Origin: an uncultured Coriobacteriaceae bacterium
GTDB lineage: Bacteria; Actinomycetota; Coriobacteriia; Coriobacteriales; UMGS124
Assembly: GCA_902783515.1 (NCBI GenBank)
Contig: CACZRK010000118.1
Location: forward strand, 1-6,582
Reading direction: 5' to 3'
DNA: 6,582 nt
The notes under the pieces were generated by a model. That model saw only the letters and a program-made list of their open reading frames with translations. It searched no databases and was not told where the DNA came from. The position numbers and the translations under genes are program-made. This document shows positions 1 through 5,576 of the stretch, one piece after another (the first letter of the stretch is position 1; each line of letters begins with the position of its first letter).

Positions 1-672
1 AACGCGCGCGCCTCGGGCGCCAGCCGCGAGACGCTGAGCGTCGCGCTCGTGGTCGGCGGAAACCAGGGCGAGCTCGCCGAGCTCATCAACCAGTTCTCGC
101 GCCTGAACCCCCGCACGATGCTCGAGGTGGAGGAGATGAGCACCGATGCGGTGCTTTCGGCCGTCACCGGCGGCAACGCGGACGTCGGCGTCGTCGGCTC
201 GCACCCCGACCTGCTCGACGACGTGGAGGCATGCTGCGTCGCCCGAGTCGGCGCATGGCTGTACGTGCCCGCAGGCTCGCCGCTCGCCCGTCGCGACGTC
301 GTCGGGCCCCTCGATCTGGACGGCCTGCCGATGGTCACGATGGGGCGGCACAACCACCTGCACCGGTTCGTCATGGCCAGGTGCGCGCTCGCGGGGTGCC
401 TGCCCGACGTCCGCGCGACGACCACGGACGTGGGCATGATCGCGCGACTGTGCCATGACGACGGCCTCGCGACGTTCGGCTTCCCGCCCGCGCTCGTGCC
501 GGCGCCCGACGGCATCGCCGCCGTGCGCATCGACCTCCCGGGCGCCGACGACTTCGGGACCTACGTCATCCGCCGGCGAGGCGCGGGCGACGCCGACGGC
601 ACGCCGGCGGTCCGCAGCGCGCAGCGCTTCTGGAACCTCGCGCGCCGGCTGTCCAGCCAGGTCGTCGCCTGA
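1..672 (+). CDS. LysR-family transcriptional regulator, C-terminal part (5' end outside window)
   Basis: The reading frame is open from the first base and ends at a TGA at 670-672, leaving 223 visible residues with no start codon needed inside the window. The visible part looks like a LysR-type substrate-binding domain: a first beta-strand and helix (LSVALVVGGNQGELAELINQF), an acidic strand (LEVEEM), the ADVGVVGS strand with the usual 'amount of D-x-G' pattern, then a second lobe (LPMVTMGRHNHLHRF) and a return to lobe I near its end. The N-terminal winged helix-turn-helix would lie upstream of the window. A LysR protein would sense a small ligand and control a nearby gene, and the co-directional flavoprotein that starts 106 bp downstream is a natural candidate. 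The fold assignment is by pattern recognition; other periplasmic-binding-protein-like regulators are a less likely alternative. Only the carboxy-terminal part is seen, so autoregulation and DNA-binding cannot be judged. Confidence 0.8.
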   Translation, partial: NARASGASRETLSVALVVGGNQGELAELINQFSRLNPRTMLEVEEMSTDAVLSAVTGGNADVGVVGSHPDLLDDVEACCVARVGAWLYVPAGSPLARRDVVGPLDLDGLPMVTMGRHNHLHRFVMARCALAGCLPDVRATTTDVGMIARLCHDDGLATFGFPPALVPAPDGIAAVRIDLPGADDFGTYVIRRRGAGDADGTPAVRSAQRFWNLARRLSSQVVA

Positions 673-693
673 TCGCGCGCCGCCAGACTACGT

Positions 694-710
694 CCGCGTG
701 ATCCACGCGG
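694..710. promoter_or_regulatory. 17-bp inverted repeat between the LysR fragment and the flavoprotein gene
   Basis: Perfect 7-bp arms CCGCGTG and CACGCGG flank a 3-base centre (ATC). The repeat begins 21 bp after the regulator stop and ends 68 bp before the flavoprotein start. No T-run follows, so it is not a convincing intrinsic terminator. It could be an operator for the flavoprotein, a weak terminator stem for the regulator, or chance in GC-rich DNA. No clear -35/-10 pair was found in the 106-bp gap. Confidence 0.35.
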
Positions 711-778
711 CATCCGGCCGCGCGGTGCCGTACCATGGACGCCGTTGTTCCGCGCATGCTCGAACGGGGGAATTCCGC

Positions 779-1921
779 ATGTCCACCACACAGGGTCGTC
801 TCAGGGAACGCCGTGCGCCACTCAGCCGGCGCCAGCTCGTGCGGTCGGTCGCCATGGCGGCCGTCGCGGCCGGCATAGGCGGCGTCACGCTCACGCCCGA
901 GCCGGCGCGCGCCGAGGGGTGCAGCCTGGGCGCGACCACCACCTGCTCGGTCCTCGTCGTCGGCGCCGGCGCGGCGGGCATGGCCGCGGCCTGGCGCGCG
1001 GCGGGGACGGGCGTCGTGATGGCACTGGAGGCGGGCGACGACCAGTCGCGCTCCTCCTCGCACGCGATGGGCTCGGCGACGATGTACGGCGCGGGCACGT
1101 CCGTGCAGGCCGACGCGGGCGTCGTCGACAGCGCCGACGACCTGCTCGCCGACCTGACCAACCGACTGGGCGCCGACGCCGACCCCGACCTGCTCGCGGC
1201 GTGCGCGGAGAAGTTCGGCACCACGATCGATCGCCTCAGACGCCTGGCGGGCGTCCCGTTCAAGGTCGAGCTCGCGACCGACCCCGCCGACCACGTGGCG
1301 CGCGTCCACGCCATCGACGCCTCGCAGGGCGACGCGCTGACGACGCTGACGGGCAAGGCCGTCGAGAAGGGCGTCGCCGTGCAGTACGGCGTCACGGCGA
1401 CCAGGCTCACGAGGGACGGTGACGGCAAGGTCACGGGCGTGGTCGCGCGCGACGCGAGCGGCGTGGAGCACATGGTGACCGCCTACGCGACCGTCATCGC
1501 CACCGGCGGCTTTGCGCGCGACGCGGACATGATGGCCGCGCGGTGCCCCGACGTGGCCGACAACGACGTCGAGGCGGGCGTGGGCATGGGCGCGGACGGC
1601 AGCGGGATCCGGCTCGCGCTGGACGCGGGCGCCGCCTGGCGCGACGGTGGCGCGTGGCTGTCCCCGGCTGACGGCAAGGCGGTGCGTGCCACGCTCGGCG
1701 GCCTGCGCGTGAATGCCGACATGCAGGTGCTTGACGAGGCGGGCGAGCCGATCCCGGGGCTGTACGCCGCCGGCGAGGACTGCGTCGGCTCCCTCGCGCC
1801 GACGAGGCTCCCCGCCGAGGGGTCCTGCCTGAGCTGGGCGCTCGCCTCGGGCACGATCGCCGGTGCCGCGGCGTCGCTCTTCGCCGCCAACGAGCTGGTC
1901 GCCTCCGGCAACGCCTCCTGA
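779..1921 (+). CDS. Tat-exported FAD-binding flavoprotein of the fumarate-reductase family, internally shortened
   Basis: The start is ATG 779, preceded by a GGGGGA ribosome site about 8 bp upstream; the frame is open further upstream but that extension overlaps the regulator and lacks family sequence. The 380-residue product opens with a twin-arginine signal (S16-R17-R18-Q-L-V), a hydrophobic stretch at about 23-40 and an AxA cleavage site near residue 45, so it should be exported folded with its cofactor. The FAD Rossmann motif GAGAAG lies at 62-67 with an acidic residue at E84. ATGGF is at 241-245, GADGSGI at 271-277, and the closing FAD segment IPGLYAAGE at 325-333. Family members usually run to about 480-580 residues. 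Here the GADGSGI block is followed almost directly (from about 290 to 304) by ATLGG, so the segment with the RFxNE region and the catalytic arginine is missing. R343 (TRL) may match a carboxylate-binding arginine. It may be a non-catalytic binder, a degraded paralogue, or an enzyme with different chemistry. Confidence 0.85.
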   Translation: MSTTQGRLRERRAPLSRRQLVRSVAMAAVAAGIGGVTLTPEPARAEGCSLGATTTCSVLVVGAGAAGMAAAWRAAGTGVVMALEAGDDQSRSSSHAMGSATMYGAGTSVQADAGVVDSADDLLADLTNRLGADADPDLLAACAEKFGTTIDRLRRLAGVPFKVELATDPADHVARVHAIDASQGDALTTLTGKAVEKGVAVQYGVTATRLTRDGDGKVTGVVARDASGVEHMVTAYATVIATGGFARDADMMAARCPDVADNDVEAGVGMGADGSGIRLALDAGAAWRDGGAWLSPADGKAVRATLGGLRVNADMQVLDEAGEPIPGLYAAGEDCVGSLAPTRLPAEGSCLSWALASGTIAGAAASLFAANELVASGNAS

Positions 1922-1954
1922 ACGGGCGTCTGATCCGTCGGTCGACGGAACGCG

Positions 1955-1980
1955 CCGCGGGGACAAGCGCACCCCCGCGG
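1955..1980. promoter_or_regulatory. GC hairpin abutting the leader-ORF ribosome site
   Basis: CCGCGGGG (1955-1962) and CCCCGCGG (1973-1980) form a perfect 8-bp stem with a 10-base loop, 34 bp after the flavoprotein stop. No U-tract follows. Instead the 3' arm runs directly into an AGGA Shine-Dalgarno sequence, so the stem shares its last two bases with GGAGGA at 1979-1984. It could be a Rho-assisted or weak terminator for the flavoprotein, or a structure that limits translation of what follows. A smaller 6-bp stem (TCCGTC/GACGGA) sits at 1934-1949. Confidence 0.4.
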
Positions 1981-1987
1981 AGGAACC

Positions 1988-2014
1988 ATGAACGAACCCT
2001 ACCTTGAGGAGTGA
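1988..2014 (+). CDS. Possible 8-codon leader ORF ahead of the UDG-like gene
   Basis: ATG 1988 is preceded by GGAGGA (1979-1984) with a short 3-4 base spacer. It reads MNEPYLEE then TGA at 2012-2014. Its last two sense codons (GAG GAG) lie within the GAGGAG ribosome site of the next gene, whose GTG start is at 2019. This is the same junction design as between the regulator and the deformylase-like gene at 5566-5577. It may be a coupling leader, the remnant of a former start now out of frame, or chance. Nothing about the peptide itself suggests a function. Confidence 0.3.
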   Translation: MNEPYLEE

Positions 2015-2018
2015 CGCC

Positions 2019-2645
2019 GTGCAGCCTGACCCCGAACGACCCGACCACCGCAAGGACCCGCCGCCGTTTCGCGAGGTCTTTGAGCAGATCCGCGCCGACG
2101 CGCAGAACGCGGTGTACACCAGCGCGGGGATAGACCCCCTGTACGCGGCAAGCCCGACGGCGCGCCTCGTCGTGATCGGGCAGGCGCCCGGCCGCGTCGC
2201 GCAGGAGACGATGATCCCCTGGAACGACCGGAGCGGCGACCGCCTGCGAGACTGGATGGGGGTCGACCGCGCGACGTTCTACGACGCGGGGCGCGTCGCC
2301 ATCATCCCCATGGACTTCTACTTCCCCGGCACGGGGCGCTCGGGCGACCTGCCGCCTCGCCGCGGCTTCGCGCAGAAGTGGCACCCGCGCCTGCTGGGGC
2401 TCATGCCCGACGTGCGTCTCCGCGTGCTCGTCGGCAGCTACGCCGTGCGTCACTACCTGGGCGTCCCCGCCTCGACAAGGCTGACCGACGTAGTGCGCGA
2501 CTACCGCGCGTACCTGCCGGGCGGCTGGATCCCGCTCGTGCATCCCTCGCCACGCAACCGGGCGTGGCTACGCGACAACCCGTGGTTTGAGGCGGACGTC
2601 GTCCCCGCCCTGCGAGAGGCCGTGCGAGTCGCGCTCGGGGCATGA
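2019..2645 (+). CDS. Uracil-DNA glycosylase superfamily protein
   Basis: GTG 2019 is chosen because GAGGAG at 2006-2011 lies 7 bases upstream; a TTG at 2004 is in frame but would fall on that ribosome site. The product is 208 residues and probably cytoplasmic. The UDG-fold landmarks are in order: motif 1 GQAPG at 54-58, then PWNDRSGDRLRDWMG at 67-81, the core strands IIPMDF (95-100) and LRVLVGS (134-140), and the C-terminal HPSPRN at 175-180. Family members excise uracil or related damaged bases from DNA, using the first motif to place water and the HPSP loop to enter the minor groove. There is no cysteine anywhere in the protein, so it cannot carry the 4Fe-4S cluster of family 4/5 enzymes. 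It follows the flavoprotein by 97 bp and seems functionally unrelated to it. Substrate preference and activity are not predictable; the superfamily call is firm, the exact subfamily is not. Confidence 0.85.
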   Translation: MQPDPERPDHRKDPPPFREVFEQIRADAQNAVYTSAGIDPLYAASPTARLVVIGQAPGRVAQETMIPWNDRSGDRLRDWMGVDRATFYDAGRVAIIPMDFYFPGTGRSGDLPPRRGFAQKWHPRLLGLMPDVRLRVLVGSYAVRHYLGVPASTRLTDVVRDYRAYLPGGWIPLVHPSPRNRAWLRDNPWFEADVVPALREAVRVALGA

Positions 2646-2701
2646 CGGGAGATGGGGCGGGCGGAGATGTCCCGTGCAATCACGTCAGGCACAGATGCGC
2701 C

Positions 2702-2768
2702 GACAGACAGCGGGCCCCTGTCGCCATATGCCATGCGGGATCTGCGACGACAGGGGTCGTTGGCTGTC
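2702..2768. terminator. Structured convergent spacer with alternative stem-loops
   Basis: Within the 138-bp gap between convergent genes, CCCCTGTCG (2715-2723) and CGACAGGGG (2748-2756) form a perfect 9-bp stem, extended outside an internal loop by GACAGC (2706-2711) with GCTGTC (2763-2768). The same bases can instead form two separate hairpins, GACAG 2706/CTGTC 2718 and GACAG 2749/CTGTC 2764. Its place at two converging gene ends suggests bidirectional termination or 3'-end protection. There is no U-tract on either strand, so a classical intrinsic terminator is not shown. No gene is supported in the gap. Confidence 0.45.
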
Positions 2769-2783
2769 AAGGACGAGGCGCCC

Positions 2784-4373
2784 TCACTTCCCGAGGTACG
2801 CCGCGGCGGCCTGCATCGCGATGCGGCCTGAGTTGCACGCCCAGCTTGACTGAGAGCCTGGGGCCTTGTTCACGTCGTACGCGTCACCGTAGAGCCCACC
2901 CGCATCGCAGCCGCCCGCATACAGGCCGGGGATGACTGCGCCGTCCATGTCAAGAACCTCGCAGTCGGCATCGACCTTCACACCGCCGACGGTGCAGTAG
3001 TACCCATCGGCAATCTCGGCGATGTAGTACGGCGGTGTGTCGATGGCATGCATCTTCTCAGGGGCCTTCGCGAAGTCGGGGTCGACGCCGTCGGCACAGT
3101 ACTTGTTGTACTGCTCGACCGTCGCCTGAAGGGCATCGGCGTCCAGGCCGACCGCCTCGGCGAGCTCGGCGATCGAGTCCGCCTTGTGCACGGAGTCAAG
3201 TGCCTCGACCGCCTGCGTGAAGCCTTGCATCGGCGTGCCGGCAGCGACGAAGCTAAAGCACGTTCCGTACACACCCTCATTCTCCCACGCGTCAAGATCG
3301 CCCTTGCAGAAGATCGAGTAGGTCCGCGTCTGATTGCGCTGCGCGATGCCCACGCGCGCGAAATCGTTCTCCCACTTGTCCTCGTTTACGAAGCGCTCGC
3401 ACTTTTCGTTCACCCAGAGCACGGGCTGCGTGGACGCAATGTAGTCGGGCTGCGCCCACGTCGAGCCGACCATGACAGGGCCGCACCACATGACGGTGCC
3501 GAGGCCCTCCGCCATGTCGGCGCCGACCGCCTTCGCCATCTTGATTCCGTCGGCGTCCCTTCCGCTCATACCCTGCGGCGCGAGCAGCTCGTTGTGCGTC
3601 TCGGAGACGGCGTACAGGAAGTCGAGGTTGTTGGCGTAACCGCCCGTCGCAAGCAGCACGACCGGTGCCTCCACCTTCACGACAGTGCCGTCCGCGCGGA
3701 CGCAGAGCACGCCGGCGACCTTGTCGCCGTCCATCACGAGCTTCTTGCCCGGGCACTCGTACTCGATCTGAACCTCAAGCTTCTCCGCCGCCTTCGCCAT
3801 GGAGTCCATGAACGAGACGCCAGGGCCCATGTCCAGGTTCCGCTTGAAGATGTGCCACGCGGCGTGGTCACCGTACTTCTGGACGTGATCGAACTCGACG
3901 CCTAGGTCTTCGAGCCACTCGACCGTCTCCCCGGTCTTGCCAAAGAACGCCTTGTACATGTCGTGGTTCGGCACCCAGTGGTGGTAGTCCATGCAGCTCG
4001 CGATCGCCTCAGCCACCGTCTGGGTCTCGCCCGCCTCCTTGGTCCAGTGCGTCTCCACGCCGAAGCTGCCCTCGACGCCCACGAAGGAGCCGCCCGTGAA
4101 TGCGAACTTCTCGAACACAATCGGCTTGAGGCCGAGCTGCTTCGCCTGGCACGCGGCGGCAAGCCCCGTGCCGCCACCGCCGAGAATCGCCACGTCGCAG
4201 GCAAGGCTCTCAGTCGGCTCGCCGACGTCCTCGAGGTCCCAGGCGGAGCCAGTCTCGGCGATGATCTTCGCCTGAGCGTCTTGTGTTCTGACGGCATTGA
4301 AGGCGGTTGCCGCAGCAGCAGATGCGACGGCGGCAGCAACGAACGTGCGACGTGAAAGACTGGTCACTGACAT
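2784..4373 (-). CDS. Tat-exported FAD-dependent reductase, fumarate-reductase superfamily, substrate unknown
   Basis: The start is ATG at 4373, with AAGGGGA about 6 bases upstream on the minus strand. The 529-residue length is normal for the family. The N-terminus is a twin-arginine signal, S7-R8-R9-T-F-V, with an alanine-rich hydrophobic core and AQA cleavage near residue 35. The FAD Rossmann motif GGGGTG is at 65-70, with the ribose-binding acid at E88. LLATGGYANN is at 240-249, GRDADGI at 271-277, CERFVNED at 325-332, and the closing GGVKVD...VIPGLYAGG spans 463-488. R340, shortly after RFVNED, is a candidate for the catalytic proton-donor arginine. The histidine that in fumarate reductases precedes TxGG is tyrosine-cysteine here (YYCTVGG), and the NRxGGN loop is KAPGSQSSWACNSG with no arginine, so a dicarboxylate substrate is unlikely. 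Fourteen cysteines are present but no CxxCH, so there is no haem domain and electrons must come from a separate partner. It is divergent from a LysR gene that probably controls it. Confidence 0.9.
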   Translation of the reverse strand: MSVTSLSRRTFVAAAVASAAAATAFNAVRTQDAQAKIIAETGSAWDLEDVGEPTESLACDVAILGGGGTGLAAACQAKQLGLKPIVFEKFAFTGGSFVGVEGSFGVETHWTKEAGETQTVAEAIASCMDYHHWVPNHDMYKAFFGKTGETVEWLEDLGVEFDHVQKYGDHAAWHIFKRNLDMGPGVSFMDSMAKAAEKLEVQIEYECPGKKLVMDGDKVAGVLCVRADGTVVKVEAPVVLLATGGYANNLDFLYAVSETHNELLAPQGMSGRDADGIKMAKAVGADMAEGLGTVMWCGPVMVGSTWAQPDYIASTQPVLWVNEKCERFVNEDKWENDFARVGIAQRNQTRTYSIFCKGDLDAWENEGVYGTCFSFVAAGTPMQGFTQAVEALDSVHKADSIAELAEAVGLDADALQATVEQYNKYCADGVDPDFAKAPEKMHAIDTPPYYIAEIADGYYCTVGGVKVDADCEVLDMDGAVIPGLYAGGCDAGGLYGDAYDVNKAPGSQSSWACNSGRIAMQAAAAYLGK

Positions 4374-4397
4374 GATTTCCCCTTTTGTCGTTGAACA

Positions 4398-4421
4398 GGT
4401 GGGTCACGAACTAGACCCATC
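4398..4421. promoter_or_regulatory. TGGGTC-N8-GACCCA dyad upstream of the reductase start
   Basis: Arms TGGGTC (4400-4405) and GACCCA (4414-4419) are perfect, and 4398/4421 can pair as well across one mismatch. It lies 25-48 bp before the reductase start, so it is either an operator over its promoter or a stem in its 5' leader. The half-site GGGTC/GACCC recurs as a second dyad at 4557-4581. Confidence 0.45.
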
Positions 4422-4519
4422 CCCCGCGGTCTCGCGCTCGTCTCCCCTGACGTCGCGAAGCCCGCCACCATGATGCGACGAGGATTGCACTCGCGGCGGT
4501 CACACGCGACAGCGCCTGC

Positions 4520-4532
4520 TTGGGCGGCCCAA
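4520..4532. promoter_or_regulatory. Candidate LysR box (T-N11-A perfect dyad)
   Basis: TTGGGC-G-GCCCAA is a perfect dyad exactly 13 bp long, beginning with T and ending with A 11 bases later, which is the canonical LysR recognition form. It lies in the divergent 274-bp spacer, 146 bp from the reductase start and 115 bp from the regulator start, a usual place for a site serving both promoters. CTTTT follows, but no gene reads into it from the left on the plus strand, so a terminator role is unlikely. The rest of this spacer shows no supported gene. Confidence 0.6.
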
Positions 4533-4556
4533 CTTTTCGTACGCTGCCGTCTCGTG

Positions 4557-4581
4557 GGGGTCGACGCCGCACAGGGACCCC
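4557..4581. promoter_or_regulatory. GGGGTC-N13-GACCCC dyad upstream of the LysR gene
   Basis: Arms GGGGTC (4557-4562) and GACCCC (4576-4581) are perfect with a 13-bp spacer. It lies 66 bp before the regulator start. It shares the GGGTC/GACCC half-site with the dyad at 4398-4421, but the two spacers differ by 5 bp, about half a helical turn. It may be an operator for autoregulation or a leader stem. Confidence 0.4.
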
Positions 4582-4627
4582 TCGCCCCCGCAATTTGGTA
4601 GCATGCAGACGACACGCTGGCTGGCAG

Positions 4628-4636
4628 GGAGGAGGG
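4628..4636 (+). promoter_or_regulatory. Purine-rich ribosome-binding site for the LysR gene
   Basis: GGAGGAGGG is the strongest Shine-Dalgarno sequence near this gene and decides between possible starts. It is 11-12 bases from ATG 4648, long but usable. It overlaps the in-frame GTG 4636 and lies well inside the frame begun at ATG 4603, so both of those starts are disfavoured. CGGAG at 4642-4646 is too close to ATG 4648 to serve. Confidence 0.55.
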
Positions 4637-4647
4637 TGTCTCGGAGC

Positions 4648-5574
4648 ATGAACAGTGAGCAGCTTGACCATTTCCGCCTGGTCTACGAGTGCCACAGCTA
4701 CGCCGAGGCCGCCCGTCGCGTGCCCATGTCGGCCCAAGGCCTCACGAAGTCGATCCGATCGCTGGAGCGAGAACTTGGCGTCAGCCTCTTTGAGGCAGAT
4801 TGCGAGACCGGTGCGCCGACTCCGACTCCCTATGCCCAAGAGCTCATCGAGTTCGTCGAGGTCACGAACTCAAACATGCGACTGCTTCACGACGCGTTCC
4901 GCCGCTTGGACGGGACGCTACGCCACGAGCTCAAGCTTGGGTGCTCGCTCGGCGTCATGGGCGCCCTCGGGCCGGACTTCCTCGCCGGCTTTCGTACACT
5001 TAGACCAGACGTCGACGTCTCGTACTGGGAGACGAACGACCGGCTCTGCGAGCAAGGCTTGGCGAACGGTTCGTACGATCTCGCGCTTGCCGTGACGCCG
5101 TTTACCGGGAACGCCGTCGGCGAGCAACTCTATCGCTGTCCCGTGTACTTCTGGGTGCATGCCGACGACCCTCTCGCCAGCCACGAGTCCCTCGCGTGGG
5201 AGGACATCGCCCAGACGGCGGTCGCGTTGCCCGGTGAGGGGTTCAAGTGCTACGACGCCTTCCTCGAAGAGACCGCGCGTCGCGGCATCATCCCCCGCCA
5301 AGTCTTTGAGATGAGCGAGATCTTCCAGCTCTATGAGTTCGCCGCCGCGAGACGCGGGATCGGTTTTACGGCGCGGCACCACCTGAGCCTCTCGGCATTC
5401 ACCCGTGACGAGACCGTCGTGGCCATCCCACTGCGAAACGCGTTCTGGGGCTTTGGCATCGAGCGCCTGCGCACGCACGCACTGACCGACGTCGAGCGCG
5501 CGTTCTGGGGCTGGTGTTCGTCGTACGCGAAAAGACTGCCGAGTGAACCGCTGACTACACTGACAGAGGAGTGA
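4648..5574 (+). CDS. LysR-type transcriptional regulator
   Basis: From ATG 4648 the product is 308 residues, a normal LysR length, and begins at the usual point just before the first helix (QLDHFRLVYECHSYAEAARR). The winged helix-turn-helix spans about 1-58, with recognition helix SAQGLTKSIRSLERELG at 28-44. A linker helix follows to about 88, and the ligand-binding domain runs from about 93 (ELKLGCSLGVMGALGP) to 300. A longer start at ATG 4603 would add 15 basic residues with no ribosome site. It is transcribed away from the exported reductase, and the spacer between them holds a perfect T-N11-A dyad, so it probably regulates itself and the reductase in response to that enzyme's substrate. 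Its last codons (GAG GAG TGA) contain the ribosome site of the next gene, implying coupled translation. The DNA-binding role is secure; the ligand is unknown. Confidence 0.92.
   Translation: MNSEQLDHFRLVYECHSYAEAARRVPMSAQGLTKSIRSLERELGVSLFEADCETGAPTPTPYAQELIEFVEVTNSNMRLLHDAFRRLDGTLRHELKLGCSLGVMGALGPDFLAGFRTLRPDVDVSYWETNDRLCEQGLANGSYDLALAVTPFTGNAVGEQLYRCPVYFWVHADDPLASHESLAWEDIAQTAVALPGEGFKCYDAFLEETARRGIIPRQVFEMSEIFQLYEFAAARRGIGFTARHHLSLSAFTRDETVVAIPLRNAFWGFGIERLRTHALTDVERAFWGWCSSYAKRLPSEPLTTLTEE
5566..5571 (+). promoter_or_regulatory. Ribosome-binding site inside the LysR 3' end
   Basis: GAGGAG lies 5 bases before ATG 5577 and is read as the last two sense codons of the regulator, whose TGA is at 5572-5574. 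This decides the deformylase-like start: an in-frame GTG at 5571 overlaps the ribosome site itself and is unlikely. Ribosomes ending on the regulator would be placed to reinitiate. Confidence 0.75.
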
Positions 5575-5576
5575 CC

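Noticed and set aside
455..778. Upstream extension of the flavoprotein reading frame
   Set aside because: It overlaps the regulator gene and reads as low-complexity Arg/Ser/Pro sequence. ATG 779 has a ribosome site and is followed at once by a Tat signal.
566..2119. Long open frame of 517 codons on the minus strand
   Set aside because: It is antisense to the regulator and flavoprotein, has arginine- and histidine-rich low-complexity composition typical of GC-rich shadow frames, and no domain is recognisable.
1494..2543. 349-codon minus-strand frame
   Set aside because: It overlaps two well-supported plus-strand genes and ends in arginine-rich low complexity.
3048..3905. 285-codon plus-strand frame inside the reductase gene
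   Set aside because: It is opposite a well-supported FAD reductase, rich in Arg, Val, Leu and His, and shows no family motif.
2784..4373. Haem-binding domain in the cysteine-rich reductase
   Set aside because: Fourteen cysteines are present, but no CxxCH motif occurs, so it is not a flavocytochrome c.
4520..4537. Intrinsic terminator reading of the palindrome followed by CTTTT
   Set aside because: No gene transcribes into it from the left on the plus strand, the loop is only three bases, and it matches a LysR box exactly.
4603..4647. Earlier ATG for the complete LysR gene
   Set aside because: It adds 15 residues ahead of the normal LysR N-terminus and has no Shine-Dalgarno sequence; the GGAGGAGGG lies inside this extension.
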